A stretch of DNA of 64,000 bases from Chondrus crispus (GCF_000350225.1 NW_005179062.1:131403-195402); one strand, 5' to 3'; shown: positions 52,458 to 63,965, numbered from the stretch's first letter. The notes: a model not told the origin generated them from the sequence alone. Made by a program: numbers and translations.

Positions 52458-54869
52458 TCATTTTTCCCTTAGAGACGGGGAACGGGGCTGAGCCCCGGGC
52501 ACAGTACGTCGACCCTGTGCCTCTCGCGACTCATGCGAGATTCCCCTCTCTAGTTTTCCTGCCGCTGCGGGTTCCTTTCCACGTCCGACGACGAGCGCCC
52601 CGCGGCGGGACCTCTGACGGGTTGGTTCGTCCTCGGCGTTGAAGCACTCGGCGTGCTCGCCGTCTGCGAATCGAACCAATTCTTGACCTTCAGATAACTC
52701 GCCGATGGTATCCCTAACCTCTCCATCGGAGACAACGCCTCATAATTTCCCAAAACTCGGTGCATTTCCCGGAGGGAAAGAATGCACGTTGGCGCAGCGT
52801 GCCCCTTTTCGTAACAGTGATAGCACACTAGTCCGTGCTTCTTGACGGGATCTTGGGGCCTAGGTCCTCCACGGGCCGGCGGCCTTCCTTGATGTTGCGG
52901 CCTTCCCATCCAGCCTGGCCTTCGAAACGTTGTAGCCTTGTCTTCCATCGGAATGCGCGGCGCCGACGTGTGGCCGCGCCCCCGCAACATCATCACGGGA
53001 TCCGTGGGCTCTGAAAACGACTCCGTCGTGTATGTGGGCGTCAGTAAAGTTGACGACCCGCTTGCCCCGTAGTCTCCGTGTCCGTAGCCCTCCGATGGCT
53101 CAATAGAATTGCCTTCGGCTACCAATGCTCCTTCATAATGATTTTCGCTACTTCCGTGCTCACCGCGTTCATCTGATGCGGAGATTGACTCGGCTAAGTG
53201 GACGGCGGCGTGACCCTTACGACCGGGATAAGAAGCCCTCGGCTTCTTCCCCGCCCTGAACGTCGACGGCGTCTGAATCGTGACGTTCTTGGTCTTTTTG
53301 TCGTTGGCGCGGCTCGCGGAGCCATGCGCTTTTGCGTAATTTACCAATCTCAAAAATGAGACATCTCGCTTATCTTGTCGATACTGCGAGACTATGGGCT
53401 TAATACTGGCATCTAGCCCGTCGATGAACATGGTCATCTGCTCCTCCATAGAATAAACATTCCCACAGCGATTACTTGCGTCTGTTAGGCGAATGTAAAA
53501 TTCCATCTCGTCTTCAGACGGTCTTTGCTGAACTTCTCGCAATGCGAGCACGGCTTGACGGATCGCCTCGTCGGTTGCCAAACTCCTCAACAACCACTGT
53601 ACGGCCTCTGGCCAAACGGACACCTTTCCGTGATGGGACCCGGCCGTCTGAGACACCGAAGTGTACTGTCTCAAGGCCATGCCGCTTAGAAATTCGGGCA
53701 ACAAGCGGATCGCTTGCCCCTCGTTCATTTCTTGAGTATCAAACTCTTGAACTAACTTTGCCAAAAAATCCAACACAAGGACCCCGCCCTCACCTGTGAT
53801 CGTGTTGTCCTTCTTCACCTTAGGCGGAATATCTGTCCTGATTTTTCGCACGGCGGTCTGCCGGGAACTTGACAAATATGTCTGCGGGTTCCGCAAGCGG
53901 TACGTTCGGTACGAAAGTAATTTCTTGAAGAGGTAGTTGGTCGGATTCAGCTCCTCCAACTCCTCCCATCGCGGCCCGCGCCGCGTTGCGACTTCTTCGG
54001 GTTCCGCGTCCTTGTCTCTCCGCGAGGCGGACGAAGTGACTCCGCGTCGTCTGGAGGAAATTTTCTTGCTTGACGAAATTCCGTTTCCGTCTTCTGAACG
54101 GTGTTCAGAATCGGCCGAATGGTTCGACGAACCGCCGGTACCATCTTCGGAGGGACCAAGCGACTCCGACTGTGAGTCGCGGTCCTCCGGATCGTCACTA
54201 CAGTGACCCTTGCTTGCCCGTCGCTTGTCCTTCTTCGAGGGCTTCGACTTGGAGCTCCGCTGACGAGCGGGCTTGTCCGTTATCGACCGAGGTCGCCCTC
54301 TCTACCCGAAGGGAGCGGCTCGTCGTCCGATCCTTGCGGAGCTTGATCGGCGGCCTGCTCAAGGTCCTTGAGACGTTGTGCGGCGCGATCGAATCGGTCA
54401 TCGATGCTTGTTCTAAATTTTCCTAAGGAATCCAAGGCTTGATTCGCGTCTCGCCTCGCGTCCTTAACTGAAAGTTTCAATGAAGCGAGGACCTCCGGCT
54501 CGATGCCGTCGGTCCCGTCGCCATTTTTTTCTCGACGAGTCCCACGCGCGCGGTCAGCTCTTCCAACGCCGTGTGGAACTCGGAATTTTGCAACTCAAGG
54601 TGCTTCTGCAATAGGGCTATTTCTTCCTCGAGAATTTTCTTATTCTCTCGGCGAATTTCGCTGCCCTTCTTCTCGCACTTCTTGTCGAGGTCATTCTTGT
54701 CGGCGGCAATCCCCGTAGGGGATTCTTGATCTCCGGGATCCGTGGCCGTATTGGCCTGGCTCCGGGTGCGAGGACCCCTCGGGATCCTCGACGCCCGTGC
54801 AGATCCGCTTCTACTCGCCCCGGAACCGACGTCCCCGGGTGCGATTGTTGACATCGTTCGGCGTGGCAA
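52458..54869 (-). pseudogene. C2 gag
   Basis: The N-terminal frame starts at 54869 or 54854 (MSTIAPGDVGSG). It holds a charged coiled coil (RRENKKILEEEIALLQKHLE) and ends at 54477. The central and C-terminal frame 52550-53959 (469 codons) carries a helical Gag domain (EFDTQEMNEGQAIRLLPEFL) and a zinc knuckle CYHCYEKGHAAPTC. Between them, 53960-54476 contains a second helical piece (ARRDANQALDSLGKFR) in other frames, so frameshifts break the original long gag. A short frame at 52458-52679 leads to the protease. Confidence 0.75.
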
Positions 54870-54976
54870 ACGATCCTAAAAAAAGATCCGAACCAAAAAA
54901 ATAAAAAAGAGACTCCGTTACCCAGACCAACTTCCTTGTCGTCGACACAATTCTAGGTCGGGTTTCCTGTAGACAA

Positions 54977-54994
54977 TTCTAGGTCGGGAGACCA
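54977..54994 (-). promoter_or_regulatory. C2 primer-binding site (tRNA-primed)
   Basis: On the minus strand, 4 nt after the 5' LTR, is TGGTCTCCCGACCTAGAA. It starts with TGG, as expected for pairing with a tRNA 3' CCA end. The identical 18 nt follow the B2 5' LTR by 1 nt. The complement fits a tRNA 3' end with C at position 61, but I cannot name the tRNA. A partial second copy (16 nt) lies 26 bp further on, at 54947-54962. Confidence 0.7.
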
Positions 54995-54998
54995 CTTT

Positions 54999-55932
54999 TG
55001 TAGTGCAATGCGCCTGTCAGGCAGAGACCAAGGTCCGACAGTCCAACACAAACAACAACAACAAAAACAACAACTGCCACCGGCACAGCGCTACGTAGTG
55101 TTCGAAGCTCCCTGTCCTCTTTAAGCGGGTTTGCGGCCCGCAGTAGCTCGGATCCCTGATAGGGGGGGCAAAGAGAAGGGCCCAGCCCGGGATGGGTAAA
55201 TGGTGGTAGAGACTTGTGAAGGCAACTGCTCGACGAGTTCGGAGGGGTTTCTAGGTAAACCTGGTCCGATGGGTCGTAAATCCAATGCTCGAAGAGCGCC
55301 TTGTACACCTTATACCCTTGATAAGGTCTTCGACGGGGACGTCGCAACGTAGCCCGTCGGGAAAGAAGAAAACGTAGCAGCGCTACACTGTCGTACTGCC
55401 CGATGGCAAAGTACCAACACCGGATCGGTCGCAACCAGATTCCGATGGAACCAACGCTGAGAAAAGCACCACTGGTGCATCAACACAGAAGCCGGATGGC
55501 TAATGACGTCACGTTGCGGATCGCAATCCTACAAGGTGGGACCAACTCAAGATTAAGGGAAATTAGGATAGGGAAGTAAAGGAAAATTGATAAGGGAAAA
55601 GGGGACCCCGGAGCGCAAAGGATACCGTAGGCTAGAGTAGAATTGAATGTCTTGTAAAAGACGGACTTCGACCAAGGCGATATCAAACTCTGGCAACTGG
55701 GGTTGTCTTTATTGACTTGGTCGGTCAAAGGGCTAAGTTATATAGAGCCCCGCCGGGGCGAGTACAGTAGCTCCCGGCTCTAGATGCTAGATCTAATTAG
55801 TAAATAAATTAAATAATTAAAATAATCGTGCGCTTCGCCGCACACGTGTGTCCCCCAAACCCAGACTACAGTATCCAATTTTTTACTTTTTCACTTCTTT
55901 TCACCCCCTTTTCAGGTGCGTATTGCACTACA
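54999..55932 (-). repeat. C2 5' LTR
   Basis: 934 bp with the same terminal sequences as the other family C LTRs. It is shorter because the second internal repeat unit is reduced. The 3' LTR differs clearly from it, including in the A/C-rich block near the left end. On its right it joins B2 protease sequence directly at 55933. Confidence 0.9.
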
Positions 55933-56489
55933 CTTGTCAATGGCGCGTCGTGCATCGCGAGTCGGGTCCAGTCGGGAGGAAGGTCGGCCTTCCTCACCAG
56001 ATTGTATCCAGAACACGTATCGAAGGCGATAGTGTACGGCTTGAACGTGTTCTTCTCAGTAGCTATCGAGCCCAATATATTGTAGATCTTGGACGTCATC
56101 AGACAGACGACGCCCTTCACAATCTTAGGCGGGGCCGTTCGCTCCAGGTCATTTCGCTTTGGGCGTCGGCCTCGCGTCTTGCCCCTTCTTCGCGTTCTTC
56201 TTCCTTGACCGTCGGAGCCCGGGGCCTCTCGTTCGTCTTTCGGCCCTTGACTCCTTGGGCCCAAGGAGGGGCCCACGCGCTTTTCACGCGTTACTTCTTC
56301 ACACGGCGCCTTCTCGACGCGCACGTCGCGTTCTTCTTCTTGCACCGGGCTCTCGCTGGCCCTGGTGCCTTCACGGCGGATCCGTGGCATCCGACCTCCG
56401 GCGGTCTGGAAATATTGGCGTTCGTGGGGTGGTACCGGGCTTACGGAAGTCGCGGTAATTTCGCGTTTGTTAAATACTTGTATTTGCAC
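55933..56489 (-). pseudogene. B2 protease fragment
   Basis: It is open across the N-terminal linker (charged, Arg/Glu-rich) into FDTCSGYNLVRKADLPPDWTR and stops being homologous to B1 at 55933, where the C2 LTR begins. The active-site motif is Asp-Thr-Cys, as in B1, so the Cys is a feature of the family rather than a random change in one copy. Confidence 0.75.
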
Positions 56490-56639
56490 CGGACCGGCGG
56501 GGGTCTCGGTGACTTAGTGTTGCGGCGAGGGGAATATTATCGGTAAATATTCACGTCGCCCTTGATAGAGGTAAATGGACGGGTCGGGGTATAAGAGCGA
56601 GACGGGTCACGTGACCGCGTAAACGTGACCGCCTTTACG

Positions 56640-59202
56640 CGTTTTTGAGCTACCTGAACTATCCGTGCTAGTCGCGCCGCTATCTGTAGCCAACGCGGCT
56701 CCGGACCTCCGTTCGAGTGGCTGGCTTGGCCCTACCCACTCTGGAGCGGCAGCATCCGCGAAGTACTCGGGTACCTCACGGGGTTGATTTTCAACGTTCG
56801 GACGTTGTAAAATCTGGGGGGGCGGCGAGAGTCGGCTCTCGCTCGCTTTCCTGTAGGGGCAGGGGATACGGATCCCCTGCCCAGTCCTGGAGGTACATTA
56901 TCGCGCTCTGTACCCCCGTCGGCAATCTGGACCGACCGTGTTCTCCTCTTCCATCTTGACGCGGGTATCGCGTGTCGGCTTGTCGGAAATCGCGTTGTTT
57001 GCGCCTGTATCCTCCTCCGCGAGGGGCGAAACGGACGCCTCCTCCAGGGCGATTCGCGTGGCCCGAACGCAGACCACGGTCACCAGCGACCGACTGTTGG
57101 AGGAGGTTTCTCATCCCTGGACGCGTCTGTAGTTGGTACCGGTAGTTTCGATACGCGGTAAACATCCTCTGCTCTTGGGCGAGGAAGAGGCACGTGTACA
57201 TGGCATGGCCTTGCGTTCTGCACAGCCAGCAGATGTACGCGCTCCCGTCGGCTGAGGCGAAGGTCGCCGCCTGACGAGTCTCTTCCTCGGTGAGCCGGGG
57301 AACACAGGAGAGTATGCCTCCCCCTCCTTGACGCAAAATATCCATTTCCGCGATGCGGTTGTCCGGACCATCTATCCCCACTGGGGTATGCGCGAACGCG
57401 GTGGCAAAGCTGCCCGTGGTATCCGTCGACGCCGGCGTTGACGGCCAGCCTTCTATAGACTCCTCGCCTCTCATGACGAGGACGAGGTCAGCTTCCCAGT
57501 CCTCCTCGTTAACGTGGAGGGCTGACGCCGGGGAGCTCGTCGCGTTCGACCTGGCGGCTTTCCCTCCCCTCGCTGCCGGTTTCGGATCCGGTAGCAGGAG
57601 TCCGCGTCGGGGGCGAAACGTGGTTCCTTCTGCAGTCGCGATGCGTCTGATAATTGACAGGTCCGTCTTTTGGTTCGCGGGCAACCTCTGGACGGTCTCT
57701 GCCACCGCTGCTCGCGTCGCGGGAGCCAATCTGCGTACAAAATAATGAGCTAGGGCTTGCTCCGTGAATACCGCGGTGCACTTGAACGCGTTCGACTCGA
57801 GCCTATCCGCGAACACGATTTCCGTCTCGTGCGGCTTCTGATGGGCCGACGCGACGGCATCATGCGCTACCCCCAGTACGTCATCAGTGAGGTAGCCCTT
57901 GATGAACTGATTAATAAGCCCAGGCCAGCTCACATCGTCATGGAACTGGCCTGCGCGGATTCCGCGCATAGTGTAGCTCGTATATAATCGTTCTGCGTCG
58001 CGTTCAAAAAAATGCGCGAGAACGCGAATCGCGACCCCTTCCGTCAGATGTTGCAAATTGAACGTGATGCGCACATCCTTTAGGAAGAGGAGTAATTCAA
58101 TCGCGTTCGTTCCATCGAAATTGCGCATCGTGGGACGAATCCCACGACTACGCTGCACATATCTCGCAAATCGCCGCGCGTCCCCTGACGTGACGAGGGT
58201 CGACACGTTGTCCAGGCGATACATCCTGTAACTAGCTACGGAGCTAAATTACTTTATCATCGTGTGGACTGCCTCGACCCCGGGGGCCGCGGGGCCCAAT
58301 GTGCCAAATGGGGTCACCGGTAGCGTACGGACGTCTTCCGGGCCCTGATGCGTAGTGAGATCCTGGGGATGATAGCCGCCCCACCGGGGATCAAAAGAGA
58401 TAATCGGTTCTCTCGATCCCCGGGTGGTATCCCCGCGTCTAGTCTCGTCTGCGTAAGGCACGCGAACCGTCTGCCGCATGTCTCCGGCGACATGCGGCAG
58501 GGCTTGGGTTTCGGATGCGGAAGTTGCGTCCATCCTTGTTCGATCTTCGCGTGCGGGCCGACTGGTGTCAACACCAGCCGGCTCCAAATCTTGAACGCCG
58601 GACGCGTTCAGAGGTACAGTACCATCGGGTTCTATCGGTGGGGCTCCGGGTGACGTCGCCGTCGGGGTACGTTCCATCTGACGAACGCGTCGGCGTGTAG
58701 AATTTAACTGCACGGTCACATGGGCAAACGCGCGCAGCTGTTCCGCGGAAGGAAAGGGTCTCGCGTCAGTACGTCCGGCAGAGGACGTCCTCTCGGGGCG
58801 GCCTTCCCCGAACTCGTCGGGGGGGTCCAGACGCGATTTCTCGACGAGCACCAGTAGACTCTGCAGTTGGTCGACTAGTGCTCGGAGGTTATCCAGAGAC
58901 TGGGAGACGCGTTCAAACCTCCCTTCGCGAAGGGATCGTAGTTCTTCCATGCAACGCCAATATACCGCGTTGGTTACGTCAATTCGAAGCGCGGTCCGGA
59001 CCTCCTCAATATACGTCGCGATCCGGTCATACATCGCGCATGCGCGGCCTTCTGATAATTCAGGCGACCGTTCGCGGTCACTGAGACCTGCGGCGCCGCC
59101 GCGGAATGGGACGCGGAGCCCGGCTGACTCGGAGATGCGGAACGCCGTTGACCCCATATTGGCTGGCTCGGATTGAATTGAGGGGGCGGATCCTTCTTCC
59201 AT
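56640..59202 (-). pseudogene. B2 gag, interrupted by one stop and one frameshift
   Basis: The ATG at 59202 (MEEGSAPSIQSEP) is the first after the primer-binding site. The N-terminal part (to TAA at 58249-58251) has a coiled coil (MYDRIATYIEEVRTALRID; RALVDQLQSLLVLVEKSRL). The same frame continues at 58224-56791 with the main Gag domain (EQALAHYFVRRLAPATRAAV), an intact zinc knuckle CWLCRTQGHAMYTC and an Arg/Gly-rich region. A run of seven C near 56816 marks a frameshift, after which the B1-like tail (VPEYFADAAAPEWV) is readable. No RT is linked. Confidence 0.8.
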
Positions 59203-59259
59203 TTCGACGCGTGCGGACGCGGACTCGAACGATAGTCTTCTCGCGATATTCGCGTGGCC

Positions 59260-59277
59260 TTCTAGGTCGGGAGACCA
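59260..59277 (-). promoter_or_regulatory. B2 primer-binding site
   Basis: On the minus strand, 1 nt after the LTR, TGGTCTCCCGACCTAGAA is identical over 18 nt to the C2 site, although the LTRs of the two families are unalike. Confidence 0.7.
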
Positions 59278-59278
59278 A

Positions 59279-59897
59279 TGTAGCATAAACCCCCGGTCGC
59301 GTTGGGGGTTTAGCTGTGGTTCTTCGAAGACCTGTGAACGCGAGAAAGGACAAAAACACACACACCAGAAAAGAACGCGGGCGGTGGTAGCGTGGTAGAG
59401 CGGTGGGGACCGGACGCGAACACAGTACGCAGTAGAGCGGTTCGACGCGCTCGACGCCCCGAGGCGGCGCTAGTTAGCGTTCTAGCACTGACGGGCGGAG
59501 GCGGATCCAGCTCGCGCGCGTACGTTCGCGACCGCTACCCGCGTTAGTTTCTAGTTAACGCGCTCCGGTTGAGAGAACGCGTTTAGAATAAGCGGACGGG
59601 GTTAGACCTGCGGCGGAGGATCTGGTACCAAGCCCGTGCTTGTCCTTCTCCTCCCTCCGCCGCCGGTCGCCCTGTCATTTAATATACAAGTAAATAATCT
59701 GTCATAACATATATCGTATCTAGGTAGCGCCTTACACGGTAAGCTCGCGCGCCCTACTCCAGATCGTCACGCTGTACACGTGCACAGCGAGCAGCAACCG
59801 CGTACTTACAGGTGCGGGTGTGCGCGCTGTAATGCAGTTGGCGGGAGTACAGTAGTCACCCCGCGCGTTCAAATAACGTCCTCGCGATTATGCTACA
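59279..59897 (-). repeat. B2 5' LTR
   Basis: 619 bp, TGTAGCATAAAC to TTATGCTACA. It is similar along its length to the B1 LTR but clearly diverged, especially near the right end. It is flanked on the right by family C RNase H sequence. Confidence 0.85.
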
Positions 59898-60240
59898 GGC
59901 CGCAGCCAGCGTTCTCGAAAAGAACCCGATGGGTTTACGCCGTGCATCAGGATGCGTTTGAAAAAGCGCTGCCTCAATCTGATAATCGCTCGCATCGGTG
60001 TCCACGGAATACGGGAGGTCCCTCCTTGGCAACGCCAGCACCGGTGGTGCTAAAATGGCGTGCTTGAGCTTATGGAAAGCTTCCTTGCACGGTTCGTTGA
60101 ACTCTGCGATTTGGACCGGTTGTCCCTTCTTCAGCAGTTGGTTTAACGGATGCGCGATTTTCGCTTACGGTGGGACAAATCTTCGATACACGTTACACAA
60201 GCCGAGAAAGCTCCTCAGCTGTGTTTGTGTTTGAGGGTAC
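59898..60240 (-). pseudogene. C3: family C pol fragment (RT-RNase H region) between B2 and element D
   Basis: The minus-strand reading contains LALPRRDLPYSVDTDASDYQ and RKPIGFFSRTLAAA, matching RNase H of C1 and C2. Upstream it matches the RT connection domain. It is bounded exactly by the B2 LTR end (59897) and the D LTR start (60241), so two unrelated elements inserted into, or recombined within, the same old C copy. Confidence 0.8.
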
Positions 60241-60935
60241 TGTTACAGGTACAACCTGCAAGCGCAGTCCGCAGGATGTTGAGCAGTGATCTCCGGACAA
60301 ATCAGACAGACTTGGTCCTCAGGAGATACACGAATGGATAAATCAACAAAAACAGATGAACCCAATTTAGTCACACAGCACGTAGTCAAAGCCTAACGCG
60401 CAACAACAGTTGCAGATCAGCAACAAACACAATAGAAAACAGCCGTACTGCAAGCCAACAGCTGCAGCCTCAACGACAGACCACGGTGGGAATCAGCAAA
60501 CAACCGCAACAGCAGTCACAGCCAAACTAGCGACGACTCAGACGCCAGCGCGCTTCCCCCCTTCCTCCTTCGCTCACCCCCCGCTTCCCTCCATCGTTCT
60601 CAAATACCCCATCCTATGTCCCTTCGACCACCAGCCAGGAACTGACAGACCCCTCTCACCTGCCACGTTCACCGCGTCCTCCCTTGTCCAACGGACGTCT
60701 AGACCTCTTTGCCAAGTCCCTTCCACGATCCCTTTTGACTCGAACGGTTGCGTCCAGCCATGAAGCAAGATCCATAATTGAAACATGTCTTGGAATGAAC
60801 AGCACTGCAATCGACCGGTGTGTCCGCACACTGCGCAATTTGCAGTGTCAGCACCTACACGTTTTCGTACTGCCAATCCCGATTACTCACTATGGTTGAT
60901 CCAGATTCCTCATCCGCTGCGCACAACGTGCAACA
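60241..60935 (-). repeat. Element D 3' LTR
   Basis: 695 bp with ends TGTTACAGG and GTGCAACA on the plus strand, bounded on the left by C3 pol. The complement of the next bases (ACAAAGGACGAA) is purine-rich, as expected for a polypurine tract before a minus-strand 3' LTR. No second copy is visible in the window, so the ends are inferred from termini and context. Confidence 0.65.
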
Positions 60936-60988
60936 TTCGTCCTTTGTCAAATCACTTGCGGTCGCCTTGAAAGCTCTGAGATGATTAA

Positions 60989-63965
60989 TTAACCCGTACT
61001 GCTATCAAATACTTGATCAATCCAATCTTCATCAGCGCTAACATGCCTTTTGTCCACTTGCTTCCCAGATTGGTTCACAGAATCCTCATGCAAATTGAAC
61101 TTTTCGCTAATATGTGCGTCGAAGAGTTTGACGACAGTTTCTGGAAGGTCTGCTTCTCTGGTCCATATTGCCGAGCGACGTCCATGAATTCTCACCTTGA
61201 ACCAGCGCTCTTCTTCATCTGAATCCTTACACTTCCTGGTCTCACACGCTGAAATGCGCTTGAACAAGCGCAGGTTATCTGGGAATACTCCGTCTTCGGG
61301 ATCCCCGGTCTCCACTATTTCCGGGCCAATTCTTCGAAGTCTGTTCACATGCACGCGCACTCTTTTCGCACCTACTTCTGATTCCAACTCATACCCTACT
61401 CGCCCGAGTCTTTGCTTGACCACGTACGGTCCAGTCCAGGGTCGAACTACCTTTTTCCCTTCATCTTTTCCTAGCTTGGTAGACCACATCAGCACTCTAT
61501 CACCTACACTGAACACAGTTTCATGCACCACCTTGTCATACTGAGTCTTGCCACGCACACGAGCGTTCCTGCCTCGCGAGAGCAACGTCCTATGCAGAGC
61601 TGCCAATCGCCTCGCCAGATCTTCAGATTCCTCTTCCACTCCTTCGAGGTCCATTTCTCCCCAGGCCTCAAAAGCCTGAATTCCAAACATGGCCTCGAAA
61701 GGGGTCATTCCCGTTGCAGTGTGAGCGCTTGTGTTGTAACGTAGACACGCTAGTGCGACATGCTCATCCCAATCGCTATCACCAGTGGTCATGAAGCTGG
61801 CAATGTCTTTTGCCACGGTGCGATTCCATCTTTCCACTGTTCCGTTTGCTTGCAGGTGCCACGGATACGTCCGCATTCTTCCGATTCCTAGCCTTTCTAC
61901 TAGATTCTCGACAACATTGCTAACCAGATTCGTTCCACCATCTGACATAAGCTTCTCCATGGGTCCAAACACAGCAATCCACTCGTCCAGCAAGACTTTT
62001 GAAACAGTTTCTGCCTTTTCATTCGGGATCGGAACAGCGCGGACAAAACGTGTGAAGACGTCTATCATGACTAGTATCTTCACATTACCTGCCTTTGTTC
62101 GCGGTGTGATAGTTTGGACATCGATTGCTACCTGTTCGAATCTGCGCCTTGGATGAACTACCTCCAAAGCAGCCCGTTTTTGGGGACGCTCCTCATCGGA
62201 TACTGCACATTGCATACAGTTTTGGACAAATTTGATGACATCCGGGACCATTCTTCTCCACCAATATTTTTTTCGCAGCTTCGCAATCGTCCGCATTACC
62301 TTATAGTGACCGTGAAGTTTCGATCCATGAACCAGCTTCAGTATGTCCTGTGTAAATGATCGAGGAACTACAATGGCCAGGTCACTTCCAGTTTCAATGC
62401 GTAGTAAGCCGTCATCGTCTACGAACATCCTCCTGCTGCCATCGGCCGCCTTCTTCAAGCACCCGAATTCCTCTTCCTGTGCATTCCTTAGTTGTTCCAA
62501 AGAAGGGCCAGTGGCAAAAGCGTTCACCTCCACCACTGCTGACACACGCTCCCTTTGCATGCTTCTCACAGCAGACTCCACCCGCGCATCCTCTTCTCTC
62601 AGGGTGATTTTCTCCACTGTTTGGGCATCAAGCGAACTGTAGCAGCGTTGACACAGCGGTTTCGGTACTGCGTCCCTACTGAGTGTATCAGGCACGACCA
62701 GTTCTCTTCCGGCGCGATGTTCCACGATAAAGTCAAAATCTTGTACATCTACGACCCACCTGGCTAAGCGTTCTCTAGGATCTTTCAGGCTGAGCAGCCA
62801 ACGCAAAGCCAGATGATCAGTGATCACCAAAAAGCGTTCTCCGTGCAAATAGTGACGCCATTTGCGCAAGGCATGGACAACAGCCAGACACTCTTTTTCT
62901 GTTGCTGTGAACTTCCGCTCGGACAGCTTCATTAAGCGACTTGTAAAGCAAACTGGCCTCCATTTCCCTTCCTCAGTCTTTTCCAAAAGAACACCACCAA
63001 GCCCATATGAACTTGCGTCGGTCATAACCCTTTTTTGCATCCCGCGTCTCGGGGCGACAAGAATGTCCGGGTTGTGAAGTGCCCCTTTGAGGAGCTTCCA
63101 TGCTGTTTTCTGGGCTGTTCCCCATCGCTCGTCCCAGTCGTGTATCTTGAACTTCTGTCCATGCTTCCGTTTCTTGGAGAATCCAGTACCTTTTAACACT
63201 TGGTACAAGGGTGCAGCAGTCTCTGAAAAGTGGTCGACAAATTCAGAGAAGAAATTGACAAGCCCCAAGAACCTCATTAACTCGTCCCCTGATGCCGGTT
63301 CTACGAGGCGACCGATTGCCTCGATATGAGCTTCTGAGGGTCGAATGCCGTCATTGTCCACGCGGTGGCCTAGGATTTCTGTGCTTCTCACACCAAAACT
63401 ACACTTAGAAAGCTTAAGCCTCACTCCCGCCTGTAGCAAAGTGTCAAGTAGGGACTCTAGGGACGATAAATGCTCTTCCTCGGTTTCGGTTCCAACGCTA
63501 GTATCATCCATGAATGCAAAAACATCTTGCCCTTTTCGATCCCCAAGAACGATATTGATGATTCGTTGCAACGTCACAGAGGAGTTCTTCATCCCCTGAG
63601 GCAGACGCGTGTACTGTAGTAATCCAACCACGGTCCGAATGGCTGTCAGTGGTTTCGAGTGATCCTCCAGTTCGACTTGGTAGAAGGCATCTTTGAGATC
63701 GAACGTGGACAAAACCTTTTTGCTGCCCAACCAGTCCAGGACCTGTCTCATGTCCTCCATTGGGTATGAGTCTGTAACAGTTGCGTCATTCAGAGCCCTG
63801 AAGTCTGAGGTGACACGAATACTTCCATCTTTCTTTCTAACAAAGACATTGTTAGATGCCCATGGGGAAGTACTGGGTTCGAGCACACCAAGCTCGATGA
63901 GACGCTGCATTGCTTCCCGTTCGACATCTTGCTCCTTTGGAGAGCGTCTACGCAAAGGCTGACAA
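60989..63965 (-). CDS. Element D pol: RT, RNase H, integrase (intact frame, 5' part outside window)
   Basis: About 990 genomic codons without a stop. RT has VRKKDGSIRVTSDFRALND, STFDLKDAFYQV and the catalytic box FAFMDDTSVG (FMDD instead of the usual YVDD or YLDD). RNase H has VMTDASSYGLGG and TATEKECLAVVHAL. Integrase has an H-H-C-C site (HGSKLHGH.. CMQCAVSD), AIDVQTITPRTKAG, LMSDGGTNLVS, QANGTVERWNRT, then a GPY/F module (RPWTGPYVVKQRL). The last 100 residues include WFKVRIHGRRSAIWTREADLP, which may be a reduced chromodomain. The apparent start (MHARAAASVL) is translated vector, so the true N-terminus, gag and protease lie beyond the edge. It is the only undamaged pol in the window and could be active. 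Confidence 0.9.

Larger units (their letters stand above)
40352..55932 (-). mobile_element. Element C2: 15.6-kb chromovirus-type LTR retrotransposon with antisense ORF
   Basis: Read on the minus strand: 5' LTR 54999-55932, primer-binding site 54977-54994, gag 52458-54869, pol 48124-52433, long 3' region, antisense ORF 41517-43375, polypurine tract (complement of 41394-41408) and 3' LTR 40352-41393. The two LTRs differ in length (934 and 1042 bp) and at many bases. The flanks (CATGG on the left, CTTGT on the right) share no target duplication. It separates C1 gag from B2 protease. These facts suggest a recombinant of two insertions, or an assembly join, rather than one clean insertion. Confidence 0.82.
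55933..59278 (-). mobile_element. Element B2: 5' half of a family B element (gag and start of protease)
   Basis: Read on the minus strand from its 5' LTR (59279-59897): primer-binding site 59260-59277, gag, then the first part of protease, cut at 55933 by the C2 LTR. RT onward and the 3' LTR are absent from the window. Its right LTR end lies inside a family C pol fragment (C3), so B2 had inserted into an older C element. Confidence 0.85.

Noticed and set aside
40352-55932. CRISPR-like or satellite arrays in the repeat-rich block
   Set aside because: The repeats are LTRs, internal LTR duplications and diverged modules; no short regularly spaced repeats with unique spacers were seen.
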